From positions 434,001 to 498,000 of the forward strand of contig OZ254168.1 in the NCBI GenBank assembly GCA_965268275.1: DNA of 64,000 bases, in the 5' to 3' direction. Source of the stretch: AAA044-D11 sp965268275. Lineage in GTDB: Bacteria > Actinomycetota > Actinomycetes > Nanopelagicales > Nanopelagicaceae. A program made the position numbers and the translations under genes. This document shows positions 17,636-26,921 of the stretch, one piece after another. The notes below the pieces were generated by a model. The model searched no databases. It worked only from the letters and a program-made list of their open reading frames with translations, and was not told the DNA's origin. Every line of letters starts with the position of its first letter. Position 1 is the stretch's first letter.

Positions 17636-19074
17636 GCAATGAGAAGTTAAATATCGATGACTTGTTGGCTGAATCAGCCAAGGTAGCGGCCGAGTTCGAT
17701 GCTTCCGAGAATAAAGTTGAAGATTGGGAGAGTAACCAAGCTGATTTACAAGATCGCCAAGCACTTCGTCGAGTTTCTGGGCTATCAACTGAACTTCAGG
17801 ATATTTCAGATGCCGAATATCGCCAGCTTCGATTAGAGAAAGTTGTTTTGGTAGGAGTTTGGACCGAAGGCACTGCGCAAGATGCCGAGAATTCATTAAA
17901 GGAATTAGCCGCCTTAGCTGAAACAGCTGGTTCAGAAGTATTAGATGGGTTGATCCAACGGCGAGATAAAGCAGATCCTGCGACATTTATTGGTTCAGGA
18001 AAAGTCATGGAACTTCGCCAATCAGTAGTAAACACTGGCGCCGATACCGTTGTCTGCGATGGCGAACTTTCACCGGCACAACTTCGTAATCTTGAAAGTA
18101 AAGTAAAAGTAAAGGTTGTAGATCGCACTGCTTTGATTCTCGATATCTTCGCCCAACATGCAAAGAGTCGTGAAGGTAAAGCCCAAGTTGAATTAGCTCA
18201 GATGACTTATTTGCTACCGAGACTTCGTGGTTGGGGTGATTCACTCTCGAGACAATCAGGTGGCGCCAGCGGAATCGGTGGTCGTGGTCCTGGTGAAACA
18301 AAAATTGAAACAGATCGCCGTCGAATCAATGACAAGATGGCAAAACTTCGACGTGAAATAAAAGAGATGAAAACCGCGCGAGACACTAAACGACAAGAGC
18401 GCCGCCGCAATAACATCCCATCAGTAGCAATTGCTGGCTACACAAATGCAGGTAAATCTTCTTTGATGAATAGGCTAACTGATGCTGGTGTACTTGTAGA
18501 GAATGCACTCTTTGCAACTCTGGATCCAACAGTTCGAAAAACTACATCTTCAGATGGCCGGATCTACACCTTGTCTGACACTGTGGGATTCGTTCGGCAT
18601 TTGCCCCATCAATTGATTGAAGCATTTAAATCGACGCTAGAAGAAGTTTCTGGGGCCGATTTAATCGTTCATGTTGTGGATGGTTCACACCCAGATCCCG
18701 AAGAACAAATCAGGGCAGTGCGCGAAGTAATAACTGAAATTGGTGGTGGCGAAATCACCGAGATTATCGCCATCAATAAAGCTGATGTTGCTCCGCCAGA
18801 AAAACTGATGCAACTTCTGCGTGAAGAGCCAAATAGTTTTGCTTTTTCTGCGCGCACCGGATTTGGAATCGAAACTTTAGTTGCTGCAATCGAAGCCGCG
18901 CTACCAAGACCAAAAGTTGAAATCAACACCGTTATTCCATTCACTAGAGGAGATTTAGTATCTGCAATTCACGAGCGTGGCGAAATTTTCTCTGAAGAGT
19001 ATTTACCGCAAGGCACCTCGATTCATGCTCTGGTCGATGGTTCGCTTGCCAAGGTGATTGAGAATTTAAAGTGA
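17632..19074 (+). CDS. hflX: GTPase HflX
   Basis: HflX is a ribosome-associated GTPase that splits stalled 70S ribosomes under stress. The N-terminal HflX domain (about 90-235) contains the glycine-rich loop SGGASGIGGRGPGETKIE. The G1 motif GYTNAGKSS is at about 269-277, with DTVGF (G3) and NKAD (G4). The start is GTG at 17632, overlapping dapF by 4 nt. At 480 residues it is typical of actinobacteria. It overlaps the Sua5-like gene by GTGA. Confidence 0.95.
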   Translation: MSNEKLNIDDLLAESAKVAAEFDASENKVEDWESNQADLQDRQALRRVSGLSTELQDISDAEYRQLRLEKVVLVGVWTEGTAQDAENSLKELAALAETAGSEVLDGLIQRRDKADPATFIGSGKVMELRQSVVNTGADTVVCDGELSPAQLRNLESKVKVKVVDRTALILDIFAQHAKSREGKAQVELAQMTYLLPRLRGWGDSLSRQSGGASGIGGRGPGETKIETDRRRINDKMAKLRREIKEMKTARDTKRQERRRNNIPSVAIAGYTNAGKSSLMNRLTDAGVLVENALFATLDPTVRKTTSSDGRIYTLSDTVGFVRHLPHQLIEAFKSTLEEVSGADLIVHVVDGSHPDPEEQIRAVREVITEIGGGEITEIIAINKADVAPPEKLMQLLREEPNSFAFSARTGFGIETLVAAIEAALPRPKVEINTVIPFTRGDLVSAIHERGEIFSEEYLPQGTSIHALVDGSLAKVIENLK

Positions 19075-19664
19075 TCGGGAAAGTAGTCGCGGGAATCCAG
19101 CGCGGAGAAGTTGTTATCTTGCCGCTCGAGCACAGCTATGTTTATGCCTGCGATGCTTTTAGTTTTGCCGCAGTAAATCGGTTACATCAATTACGAAATG
19201 ATCCATCGGGTGTTGCGGCCCAAGTTTTGATTGGAAAGGCCCGAACCCTAAGTGGTTTAGCACAAGGATTGACGGCTGGTGTAACGAATCTGGCAGAAGA
19301 ATTCTGGCCAGGGTTGTTAACATTTAATTTGCCGCAGAATCAATCCTTAAGTTGGGATCTTGGAGATGGCGGGCACTTAAAGAATTTCGTAGTGCGAATG
19401 CCAAATCAAATACAAACTCTGGAAGTGCTAAACGCCACTGGTCCATTGGCCATAGCATCGGCAACGTTTGCCGGCGAAGCTCCGGTAAGGACTGCCCTGA
19501 ATCCACACCATCTTGAAGTCCTTGACATTGGAGAGCTGGAAAGCGGTCCGCTATCGACTGTCGTCGTTCAAACTGGTGAAAAATTGCTACTTTCCCGTGT
19601 TGGTGCAATCACATTAGAAGAATTAAGGAAAGTCGACTCGGCAATTGAACTTGCCAAGGAATAA
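19071..19664 (+). CDS. Divergent Sua5/YrdC-like protein
   Basis: The 197-residue protein aligns over its whole length with the YrdC/TsaC fold, which makes threonylcarbamoyl-AMP for tRNA t6A. The C-terminal blocks PLAIASAT, STVVV and SRVGAI match PLxxxSAN, STVVD and RxGAI. However, the N-terminal catalytic motifs are changed: PTET reads PLEH and the basic KxRP segment reads RNDPSG. It sits before glyA, where actinobacterial sua5 often lies. It may be a very divergent TsaC or a paralogue with another role. GTG start. Confidence 0.72.
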   Translation: MIGKVVAGIQRGEVVILPLEHSYVYACDAFSFAAVNRLHQLRNDPSGVAAQVLIGKARTLSGLAQGLTAGVTNLAEEFWPGLLTFNLPQNQSLSWDLGDGGHLKNFVVRMPNQIQTLEVLNATGPLAIASATFAGEAPVRTALNPHHLEVLDIGELESGPLSTVVVQTGEKLLLSRVGAITLEELRKVDSAIELAKE

Positions 19665-19673
19665 GGTTCTGCC

Positions 19674-20951
19674 ATGACTCAAAAGGATAGCGAAGCCTTC
19701 TACGGCCCAGATTTTAATGCCCTACAGGCACAAGACCCAGATATCGCTGCAGTTCTAATTAGTGAACTGGTCCGCCAGCAGAAGAGTTTGCAATTGATTG
19801 CAAGCGAGAACTTCACATCACCTGCGGTATTAGCTGCAATGGGATCGACGCTTTCAAATAAATATGCCGAAGGTTATCCAGGTAAGCGCTATTACGGTGG
19901 CTGCGAAGAAGTTGATAAAGTCGAAGTAATTGGTATCGAACGTGCAAAGTCGCTATTCGGAGCCGAACATGCAAACTTGCAACCACATTCAGGTGCCAGT
20001 GCAAACGTAGCGGTTTACCAAGCATTCACTAAGCCGGGGGATAGCGTTCTTGCGATGTCACTTCCACATGGTGGCCACTTAACCCATGGTTCAAAAGTTA
20101 ACTTCTCTGGCAAGTGGTTCAATATTTTTTCATACGGAGTTCGCCAAGAAGATGAACTAATCGATTACGACGAGCTTCGCGACAACGCAATTGCAAATAA
20201 ACCAAAGATGATTTGCGTTGGTGCAACCGCATATCCAAGCCTGATTGACTTTGAAACTGTTCGCAAGATTTGCGACGAAGTTGGTGCAATCATGTGGGTT
20301 GATGCCGCCCACTTCATCGGACTCGTTGCCGGTAAGGCAATCCCATCACCAGTGCCATATGCAGATGTTGTTTCCTTCACAACTCATAAAGTATTGCGCG
20401 GACCACGCGGTGGAATGATTCTTTCGAAGGCCGAACATGCTGCCGCTATCGATAAAGCAGTATTCCCAGGCATGCAAGGTGGCCCAATCATGAGCGCGGT
20501 TGCTGGCAAGGCAGTTGCACTTAAAGAGTGCGCAACACTTGAATATCAAACATATGCAAAGAATGTAATTGTTAATGCCAAGGCGCTTGCAGCAGATCTT
20601 GAAAAAGAGGGAATGCGCGCCGTTTCTGGTGGAACCCAAACCCACCTGGCTTTAATCGACATCAGATCAACTGGCGTAAATGGCAAGGTTGCCGATGAGC
20701 GTTGTGGTGCATCTGGAATTGTTCTAAATAAGAATTCAATTCCTTACGACCCAGAGACACCAGCAGTCACAAGCGGTATCCGAGTCGGAACGGCGGCAAC
20801 AACAACTCAAGGAATGGGCGTTCCAGAAATGTCGCAAATTGCATCATTTATTGCTCGCGCAATCAAAGATGGCGGCGATGAAAACAAGGCAAAGGCAATT
20901 CGAAGTGAAGTAAATGCTTTGACTGCAAAATTTCCAATTTACGCCAGATAG
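19674..20951 (+). CDS. glyA: Serine hydroxymethyltransferase
   Basis: GlyA interconverts serine and glycine with one-carbon transfer to tetrahydrofolate. The PLP-binding lysine is in TTHKVLRGPRGG near residue 241, with the N-terminal LIASENFTSPAVL motif. Length is 425 residues. It follows the Sua5-like gene by 9 nt and precedes wecA and the atp genes, an order conserved in actinobacteria. Confidence 0.97.
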   Translation: MTQKDSEAFYGPDFNALQAQDPDIAAVLISELVRQQKSLQLIASENFTSPAVLAAMGSTLSNKYAEGYPGKRYYGGCEEVDKVEVIGIERAKSLFGAEHANLQPHSGASANVAVYQAFTKPGDSVLAMSLPHGGHLTHGSKVNFSGKWFNIFSYGVRQEDELIDYDELRDNAIANKPKMICVGATAYPSLIDFETVRKICDEVGAIMWVDAAHFIGLVAGKAIPSPVPYADVVSFTTHKVLRGPRGGMILSKAEHAAAIDKAVFPGMQGGPIMSAVAGKAVALKECATLEYQTYAKNVIVNAKALAADLEKEGMRAVSGGTQTHLALIDIRSTGVNGKVADERCGASGIVLNKNSIPYDPETPAVTSGIRVGTAATTTQGMGVPEMSQIASFIARAIKDGGDENKAKAIRSEVNALTAKFPIYAR

Positions 20952-20964
20952 AAGTTAATCAAAC

Positions 20965-22068
20965 GTGCGCGAATTTCTTCTGACCATAGCTTTTGCTTCG
21001 GCGCTCTGCTATTTGATTACACCTTACATAAAGACGCTAGCCCTTAAAGCCGGTGCATTTATTCATGTTAGATCTCGAGACACACATACCAAGGTAACTC
21101 CGCGCTGGGGTGGAATTGGAATGTGGATTTCGATGTCCATTACATTCTTAGTTGTAAGTCATCTGCCGCTTGTCGCTAAATCTTTTGGTCGCGAAGCTAC
21201 TGGCATTTTCCTCGCAGGAACTTTCATCATGATTCTTGGCGCCTTAGATGATTTGTATGATTTGGATTCCATTACAAAATTCGCTGGCCAAGCGGTGGCA
21301 GGTGGAATTCTGCTTCTGCACGGCGTTCAAATCCTCTGGCTTCCAATAAATGGAATTTATATTCTGCCGCCAAGCATTGGCCAGCTATTAACAATTTTGT
21401 TTGTAATGGTTGTCATCAACGCTATAAATTTTGTTGACGGCCTAGATGGTCTGGCCACCGGAATTGTTGCAATCTGCGCGATGGCATTCTTTGGATTTGC
21501 TTACTTGCTAGCAGTTGTAAATGGCCTAAACCGTGCAGGTGCGCCTTCACTTATTACTGCAGTAATTATTGGAATTTGCATCGGATTCTTGCCACACAAC
21601 TATCACCCAGCACGCATCTTTATGGGGGATTCTGGGGCGATGTTCTTAGGGTTGTTGTTGTCCGCTGCAGCAATCACCTTGACTGGTCAGATAGATGTAA
21701 ATGCAATTACAAATGAAAGTCCAAGTAAAGTTTTGCTCCCGTTGCTACTTCCATTTACGGTTCTAGCGATACCCCTACTAGATCTGGTCATGGCAATTAT
21801 TCGCAGATTACGTGCCGGTCGTTCACCATTTGCTGCAGACAAAGAACACTTGCATCACAAGCTTTTATCAATGGGAAATTCACATCGCCGAACTTCTGCG
21901 ATTCTTTATCTTTGGACTGCCATGTTCGCATTCCCAACGGTGGTTGCCGCCTTTGCGCCGATATGGGTAGCGTTAATCGTCGGTCTTGCAATTTTGTTAG
22001 CCTCTCTGGCCTTAATTAGAAAGAGTCTGGTGTCAGTAAATGTCACAACAAATTCCACAACAAAGTAG
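20965..22068 (+). CDS. wecA: Undecaprenyl-phosphate N-acetylhexosamine-1-phosphate transferase (WecA/TagO family)
   Basis: This polytopic membrane enzyme starts polysaccharide or arabinogalactan-type linker synthesis by moving a sugar-1-phosphate onto undecaprenyl phosphate. The Asp-rich motif LGALDDLYDLDS, the NFVDGLDGLATG motif and the loop HNYHPARIFMGDSGA mark the MraY/WecA family. About ten membrane helices span 367 residues. GTG start. The end overlaps the next gene by 29 nt in another frame. The position before the atp operon is the classic actinobacterial rfe/wecA site. Confidence 0.92.
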   Translation: MREFLLTIAFASALCYLITPYIKTLALKAGAFIHVRSRDTHTKVTPRWGGIGMWISMSITFLVVSHLPLVAKSFGREATGIFLAGTFIMILGALDDLYDLDSITKFAGQAVAGGILLLHGVQILWLPINGIYILPPSIGQLLTILFVMVVINAINFVDGLDGLATGIVAICAMAFFGFAYLLAVVNGLNRAGAPSLITAVIIGICIGFLPHNYHPARIFMGDSGAMFLGLLLSAAAITLTGQIDVNAITNESPSKVLLPLLLPFTVLAIPLLDLVMAIIRRLRAGRSPFAADKEHLHHKLLSMGNSHRRTSAILYLWTAMFAFPTVVAAFAPIWVALIVGLAILLASLALIRKSLVSVNVTTNSTTK

Positions 22069-22513
22069 TGAGACAAATCTTTGGCGCGGTGCGCTAATTC
22101 CTGCGGTTTCTGTTGCAGTGATTTCAATTATTGCCGGAATATTGATTAGGGGTGCTTCTGGCCTTTGGGGCTCATTGTTGGCAAGCGCCACAGTTATTCT
22201 CTATTTTTCGGTGCACTTACTAATCTCAAAGATTTCTGAGAATTTAGATCCAATGGCAACTATGGCACTTGCGATGTTCTCCTATTTTGCAAAGGTGATT
22301 TTGATGGGAGCTCTACTTCTAGTCGTGACTAAGACAACCTCTCCCGAGACTGTAGATCGGCCGACCTTTGCTATCAGCGCTCTCTCAATTACGGCAGCCT
22401 GGTTGGCTGGCGAGATTAGAGCATTCGTTAAGTTGCGCTTTCAACTGCCTTTGCCGCAAACTAAGGGCTCAGGTGAGAGCTCAGATACTCAATTTAAGTC
22501 GGGAGATAAATAA
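22040..22513 (+). CDS. ATP synthase-associated membrane protein (AtpI-like)
   Basis: A 157-residue protein with four membrane helices between residues 18 and 125 and a polar C-terminal tail. The position between wecA and atpB and the topology match the small, poorly conserved AtpI-type proteins that help assemble the c-ring. Sequence identity to known AtpI is not obvious by eye, so the call rests mainly on context. It overlaps wecA by 29 nt and the next gene by one base. Confidence 0.7.
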   Translation: MSQQIPQQSSETNLWRGALIPAVSVAVISIIAGILIRGASGLWGSLLASATVILYFSVHLLISKISENLDPMATMALAMFSYFAKVILMGALLLVVTKTTSPETVDRPTFAISALSITAAWLAGEIRAFVKLRFQLPLPQTKGSGESSDTQFKSGDK

Positions 22514-22704
22514 TGGCTAGAGGCAATGAAGAGGGTGCCATGTGGTCAATTTTCGGCTATTTACTATCAGGATTAATTATCTGGGGTGGAATTGGTTGGG
22601 CCTTGGACAACTGGCTGGACAAGAACTTCTTCCTACTCGGGGGACTCCTCTTAGGAGCAGGCTCTTCGCTCTACCTAACCTGGCTGCGTTTCGGGCGTAA
22701 TTAA
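22513..22704 (+). CDS. AtpZ/AtpI-like small membrane protein
   Basis: This 63-residue protein has two membrane helices with the motif GWALDNWLDKNFFLLGGLLLGAG (written here in parts: GWALDNWLDKNF, then FLLGGLLLGAG). That glycine/aspartate pattern is typical of the AtpZ/AtpI family adjoining F-type ATP synthase genes, proposed to aid ring assembly or magnesium supply. It starts within the stop of the preceding gene (TAATGG). Confidence 0.78.
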   Translation: MARGNEEGAMWSIFGYLLSGLIIWGGIGWALDNWLDKNFFLLGGLLLGAGSSLYLTWLRFGRN

Positions 22705-22796
22705 GCGCTTTTCGGTTTTGGTTTTAGGCGGACTCCTAATAGTGTTACGCCCGATTCAACCGACTTCCCAAAAGTTAACTATTTACAGGAGTGTTT

Positions 22797-23582
22797 GTGC
22801 GCAAGTTCGCGTTCGCAGAGAGTGGTGAAGGATTCGTCCCACCAAGCACCGCCGACTTCAACCTCCCACCAATTTTCGGGGATAACGAATTCACAACTAA
22901 ACCAATTTTCTTAGTTCTATTCTCAGTTGTTCTGATCTCAGTATTTTTCATAATCGCATCTCGCAAAGCCTCAGTAGTCCCTAGCAAATTACAGTTTGCC
23001 GGCGAATCGGTTTACGCCTTTGTTCGCAACGGAATTGGCCAAGAAATCATCGGCCACGAATTCATGCGTTTCGTTCCATTCTTGTTCTCGCTCTTCACTT
23101 TCATTATTACAAACAACGTATTCGGAATTGTTCCACTTCTTCAATTCCCGTCGATGTCTCACGTTGCCTTTCCTTACGTTTTGGCTCTTATATCTTTCGG
23201 AGTCTTCCACTATGTCGGAATCAAGAAACACGGTCTTGGTAAATATCTAAAGGGCATTGCATTTATGCCAGGTGTTCCAAAAGCTGTTTACATCCTTCTA
23301 ACCCCAATTGAAATTGCAACCTTCTTCTTGGTTCGTCCGCTAACCCTTTCACTCCGTCTCTTTGCAAATATGTTTGCTGGTCACTTGCTTCTTCTTGTTT
23401 TCATCCTGGGCGGCGAACATATGCTCAGCGGTGCGATCGGAGTTAAGTTAATTGCACCATTCGCCTTTGCATTCGGCATCGGAATGACCTTCTTCGAGTT
23501 TATGGTCCAATGCCTTCAGGCATACATCTTCACCCTACTTACAGCTTTGTTCATCGCCGGAGCACTGGCGGATGAGCACTAG
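22797..23582 (+). CDS. atpB: ATP synthase subunit a
   Basis: Subunit a forms the proton half-channels of the Fo motor. The essential arginine lies in the helix PLTLSLRLFANMFAGH near residue 190. About six membrane helices are visible in some 261 residues. I chose the GTG at 22797 because the ribosome site AGGAG at 22787-22791 is 5 nt upstream. The other GTG at 22791 lies inside that site. Confidence 0.95.
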   Translation: MRKFAFAESGEGFVPPSTADFNLPPIFGDNEFTTKPIFLVLFSVVLISVFFIIASRKASVVPSKLQFAGESVYAFVRNGIGQEIIGHEFMRFVPFLFSLFTFIITNNVFGIVPLLQFPSMSHVAFPYVLALISFGVFHYVGIKKHGLGKYLKGIAFMPGVPKAVYILLTPIEIATFFLVRPLTLSLRLFANMFAGHLLLLVFILGGEHMLSGAIGVKLIAPFAFAFGIGMTFFEFMVQCLQAYIFTLLTALFIAGALADEH

Positions 23583-23602
23583 ATCCAAAGAAATTAATAC
23601 CC

Positions 23603-23626
23603 ACTTGCTGGCTCCCGCTAGTAAGT
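23603..23626 (+). other. Intercistronic hairpin before atpE
   Basis: A ten-base-pair stem (23603-23612 with 23617-23626, two G-T pairs) and a TCCC loop lie in the atpB-atpE gap, 24 nt before the atpE start. There is no following T-run, so it is more likely to protect or process the message than to terminate it. Confidence 0.6.
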
Positions 23627-23649
23627 AACACGAACAGAAAGGCAACACA

Positions 23650-23853
23650 ATGGAAGGCACACTCAACCTGGTCGGTTATGGCCTATCAGCAATCGGACCT
23701 GCAATCGCAACTGGAATGATCTTCGCCGCATATATCAGCGGTGTAGCTCGTCAACCAGAAGCACGTAGCGTTCTACAACCAATCGCATTCCTAGGCTTCG
23801 CACTTGCTGAAGCTCTGGCTCTCTTTGGTCTAGTTCTAGCTTTCGTTCTCTAA
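23650..23853 (+). CDS. atpE: ATP synthase subunit c
   Basis: A 67-residue hairpin of two membrane helices that forms the rotor ring. The loop ARQPE joins the helices, and the ion-binding carboxylate is the glutamate in LAEALALFGL near residue 55. The residue after it is alanine rather than Ser/Thr, which argues for protons rather than sodium. A GAAAGG ribosome site precedes the ATG. Confidence 0.96.
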   Translation: MEGTLNLVGYGLSAIGPAIATGMIFAAYISGVARQPEARSVLQPIAFLGFALAEALALFGLVLAFVL

Positions 23854-23855
23854 CT

Positions 23856-24386
23856 ATGAGCTTTCGCATAAGCGCAGCTGGAACCGAGCTTAATCCGCTC
23901 GTTCCACATACTTCAGAAATAATTGTTGGCTTCATTGCCTTCACTCTGCTGTACCTTGTGCTTCGCTCCAAAGTTGTACCAATGTTTGAAAAAGCATTTG
24001 CAGCCCGCACCGAAGCAATTCAAGGTGGAATGGAGAAAGCCGAGAAAGCACAACGTGATGCGCAAGTTGCTCTCGAGCAATACACAGCACAGTTAAGTGA
24101 TGCTCGTGGCGAAGCCCAGAAGATTCGTGAAGAAGCACGAGTTCAAGGTGCTGCAATCATCGAAGATCTTCGTGGCAAAGCACAGGAAGAAGCTGCTCGA
24201 ATTACAGCAGCTGCAACTGCATCAATTGAAGCTGAACGTCAACAAGCTATTACATCTCTTCGCAACGAAGTTGGTTCACTTGCAACTGAACTAGCATCAA
24301 AAATTGTTGGAGAAGCGTTAGATGACCAGGTTCGACAATCACGCATTGTTGACCGCTTCTTGGATGATTTGGAGAAGAGTAAGTAA
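23856..24386 (+). CDS. atpF: ATP synthase subunit b
   Basis: Peripheral stalk subunit with one N-terminal membrane helix (about residues 22-42) and a long Ala/Glu/Gln-rich coiled coil to residue 176. It begins 2 nt after atpE and overlaps atpH by one base. It is a single b subunit, not the b-delta fusion found in mycobacteria. Confidence 0.94.
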   Translation: MSFRISAAGTELNPLVPHTSEIIVGFIAFTLLYLVLRSKVVPMFEKAFAARTEAIQGGMEKAEKAQRDAQVALEQYTAQLSDARGEAQKIREEARVQGAAIIEDLRGKAQEEAARITAAATASIEAERQQAITSLRNEVGSLATELASKIVGEALDDQVRQSRIVDRFLDDLEKSK

Positions 24387-25213
24387 TGATCGTTTTAGGT
24401 GGAAGCAGTCGTCAGTCTCTAGCTGCACTTCGTGTTGCGCTAGATAACACACTCAAGGGTGTGTCTGCTGGCGACGCTTCTGCTATTTCAAGCGATCTAT
24501 TTAAAGCACTCGTTGCGATTGATTCATCAACCGGACTTCGCAGAGCACTTACAGATTCATCACGTGATTCTTCATCTAAGTCCGATTTAGTTTCAGACTT
24601 ATTCAAGAAATCACTAGGTGGTCCAGCTCTGGCACTGCTCGCAAGTGCGACCGCACTTCGCTGGTCTGCGCCATCAGGTATTGCCGATGCAATTGAACAA
24701 ATTGCAGTAGAAGCAGAAGCGACAGCGGCAAATCTAAGCAACTCTCTCGACCAAGTTCAGAGTGAGATATTTACTTTCTCAAAACTTCTTATCGAGAATC
24801 CAGATTTACGCACCGCTTTAAGTGAACGCTCACAGAGCGCAGAAGCTAAGCAAGCCCTACTTAAGAGCATTTTTGGCAGCAAATTTTCAGCAAGCACAAA
24901 CAGCTTGTTAGCGCATAGCGTCGAAAGCCGCCGTGCCCGTAGCATCGAAAAGACGATTGCGGCATATTCACATGCTGTAACAGCGCGACGCAATCGCGTA
25001 AATGCACATATCAAATCTTCCATCGCACTCAGCGATGGGCAGGCAAAGAAATTGGCAGATTCGCTTACAAAGCAGATCGGTCAACCAGTTCACCTAAATA
25101 TTGAAATCGACCCAAGCATTCTTGGTGGAATTTCAATTCGTTTCGGTGATGAAGTAATCGATGGAACTATTTCGAATAGATTGGCAGAGGCAAGCCGCGC
25201 GCTTGTTTCTTAG
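24386..25213 (+). CDS. atpH: ATP synthase subunit delta
   Basis: The delta subunit ties the peripheral stalk to the F1 head. At 275 residues it is longer than the roughly 180 of E. coli, as in other actinobacteria with a long delta. The C-terminal family pattern PVHLNIEIDPSILGGISIRF lies near residues 233-252. It overlaps atpF by one base. Confidence 0.93.
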   Translation: MIVLGGSSRQSLAALRVALDNTLKGVSAGDASAISSDLFKALVAIDSSTGLRRALTDSSRDSSSKSDLVSDLFKKSLGGPALALLASATALRWSAPSGIADAIEQIAVEAEATAANLSNSLDQVQSEIFTFSKLLIENPDLRTALSERSQSAEAKQALLKSIFGSKFSASTNSLLAHSVESRRARSIEKTIAAYSHAVTARRNRVNAHIKSSIALSDGQAKKLADSLTKQIGQPVHLNIEIDPSILGGISIRFGDEVIDGTISNRLAEASRALVS

Positions 25214-25232
25214 TAGAAAATAAAAAATAGGT

Positions 25233-25260
25233 TTCAGAATTCACATTTTGTGAATCTGAA
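25233..25260 (+). other. Intercistronic hairpin before atpA
   Basis: TTCAG-A-ATTCACA (25233-25245) pairs with TGTGAATCTGAA (25249-25260): twelve pairs, one bulged A and a TTT loop. It lies in the 51-nt atpH-atpA gap, just before the atpA ribosome site, and has no T-run. Confidence 0.6.
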
Positions 25261-25279
25261 TTAGTTGAAGGAGAGAAAG

Positions 25280-26917
25280 ATGGCGGAACTCACGATCCGG
25301 CCCGAAGAGATTCGCGACGCGCTTGCAAAGCATGTTGCTTCTTATCAACCGGGAGCCGCAGCACGCGATGAGATCGGCACAGTTACTCAAGCAGGCGATG
25401 GCATCGCCCGTGTTGAAGGCCTGCCTTCAACAATGACCAACGAACTTCTAAAGTTCGAAAATGGAACGCTTGGTCTGGCGCTAAACCTCGATGTGCGCGA
25501 AATCGGTGTAGTTATTCTTGGTGAGTTCACTGGAATTGAAGAAGGAACAAGCGTAAGTCGCACAGGTGAGATTCTCTCCGTACCTGTCGGCGATGGCTTC
25601 CTTGGTCGCGTAGTTGATCCACTTGGTCGCCCAATCGATGGCAAAGGTGAAATTAAGGCTGAAGCACAACGTGCACTAGAACTACAGGCGCCATCAGTAG
25701 TTCAACGTCAACCTGTTAAAGAGCCAATGCAAACTGGTATCAAAGCAATCGATGCAATGACTGCAATTGGTCGCGGACAACGTCAGCTAATTATCGGTGA
25801 CCGTCAGACTGGTAAGACTGCAATTGCAATCGACACAATTATTAACCAGAAAGAGAACTGGAAGACTGGCGATCCAAAGAAGCAAGTTAAATGTATTTAT
25901 GTAGCTATTGGCCAGAAGGGTTCAACAATCGCATCTGTTAAGGGCGCATTGGAAGAAGCTGGCGCAATGGAATACACAACAATCGTTGCTTCTCCTGCAT
26001 CAGATCCAGCTGGTTTCAAATACCTAGCTCCATACACCGGTTCTGCAATTGGTCAGCACTGGATGTATAAAGGCGAGCACGTTCTAATTATTTTCGATGA
26101 TCTCTCAAAGCAAGCCGAGGCTTATCGTTCAGTATCGCTATTGCTACGACGCCCACCGGGCCGCGAAGCTTATCCAGGAGACGTTTTCTACTTACACTCA
26201 CGTCTTCTAGAGCGTTGCGCAAAGCTTTCAGATGAACTTGGTGGCGGTTCGATGACCGGTCTGCCAATCATCGAAACAAAAGGTAACGACGTTTCAGCAT
26301 TCATTCCGACAAACGTAATTTCGATTACTGACGGACAGTGCTTCCTTGAAACAGATCTTTTCAACGCAGGTGTTCGTCCAGCTATCAACGTAGGTATTTC
26401 AGTATCTCGCGTTGGTGGTTCAGCACAGACAAAGGCGATTAAGAAGATTGCAGGACGTCTACGTCTTGACTTGGCTCAGTATCGCGAACTCGAAGCATTC
26501 GCTGCATTCGGTTCAGATCTAGATGCCGCATCAAAGGCTCAACTAGAGCGCGGTGCGCGCATGGTTGAACTCTTGAAGCAAGGTCAATATTCACCTTACT
26601 CAGTAGAACGTATGGCTGCATCAATTTGGGCCGGAACTACTGGCAACATGGACTCAATTCCAGTCGCTGATATTCGTCGCTTTGAATCAGAGTTTCTTGA
26701 TTTTATTGGCCGCGAACGTTCAAAGATTTTTGAAGTAATCGCAGCTACCAGAGAGTTAACAGATGACACTGTTGCCTCTTTGCAAGAAGCAATTGATACC
26801 TTCAAGAAGCAATTCTCATCTTCAGCAACTGCTGCAGTAAATGAAGCAGAAGCAGAAGCGTTAGCCGGCGAAGATAACGAACAGATTACACGCCAGGTTC
26901 CAAAGGTGAGAAAGTAA
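25280..26917 (+). CDS. atpA: ATP synthase subunit alpha
   Basis: Alpha is the regulatory nucleotide-binding subunit of F1. The P-loop GDRQTGKTA is at about residues 173-181, with the family signature near 365-375 (PAINVGISVSRVG). I chose the ATG at 25280 (MAELTIRPEE), which has GAAGGAGAG upstream at 25267-25275. The TTG five codons earlier lies before that site. Length 545. Confidence 0.97.
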   Translation: MAELTIRPEEIRDALAKHVASYQPGAAARDEIGTVTQAGDGIARVEGLPSTMTNELLKFENGTLGLALNLDVREIGVVILGEFTGIEEGTSVSRTGEILSVPVGDGFLGRVVDPLGRPIDGKGEIKAEAQRALELQAPSVVQRQPVKEPMQTGIKAIDAMTAIGRGQRQLIIGDRQTGKTAIAIDTIINQKENWKTGDPKKQVKCIYVAIGQKGSTIASVKGALEEAGAMEYTTIVASPASDPAGFKYLAPYTGSAIGQHWMYKGEHVLIIFDDLSKQAEAYRSVSLLLRRPPGREAYPGDVFYLHSRLLERCAKLSDELGGGSMTGLPIIETKGNDVSAFIPTNVISITDGQCFLETDLFNAGVRPAINVGISVSRVGGSAQTKAIKKIAGRLRLDLAQYRELEAFAAFGSDLDAASKAQLERGARMVELLKQGQYSPYSVERMAASIWAGTTGNMDSIPVADIRRFESEFLDFIGRERSKIFEVIAATRELTDDTVASLQEAIDTFKKQFSSSATAAVNEAEAEALAGEDNEQITRQVPKVRK

Positions 26918-26921
26918 CAAA

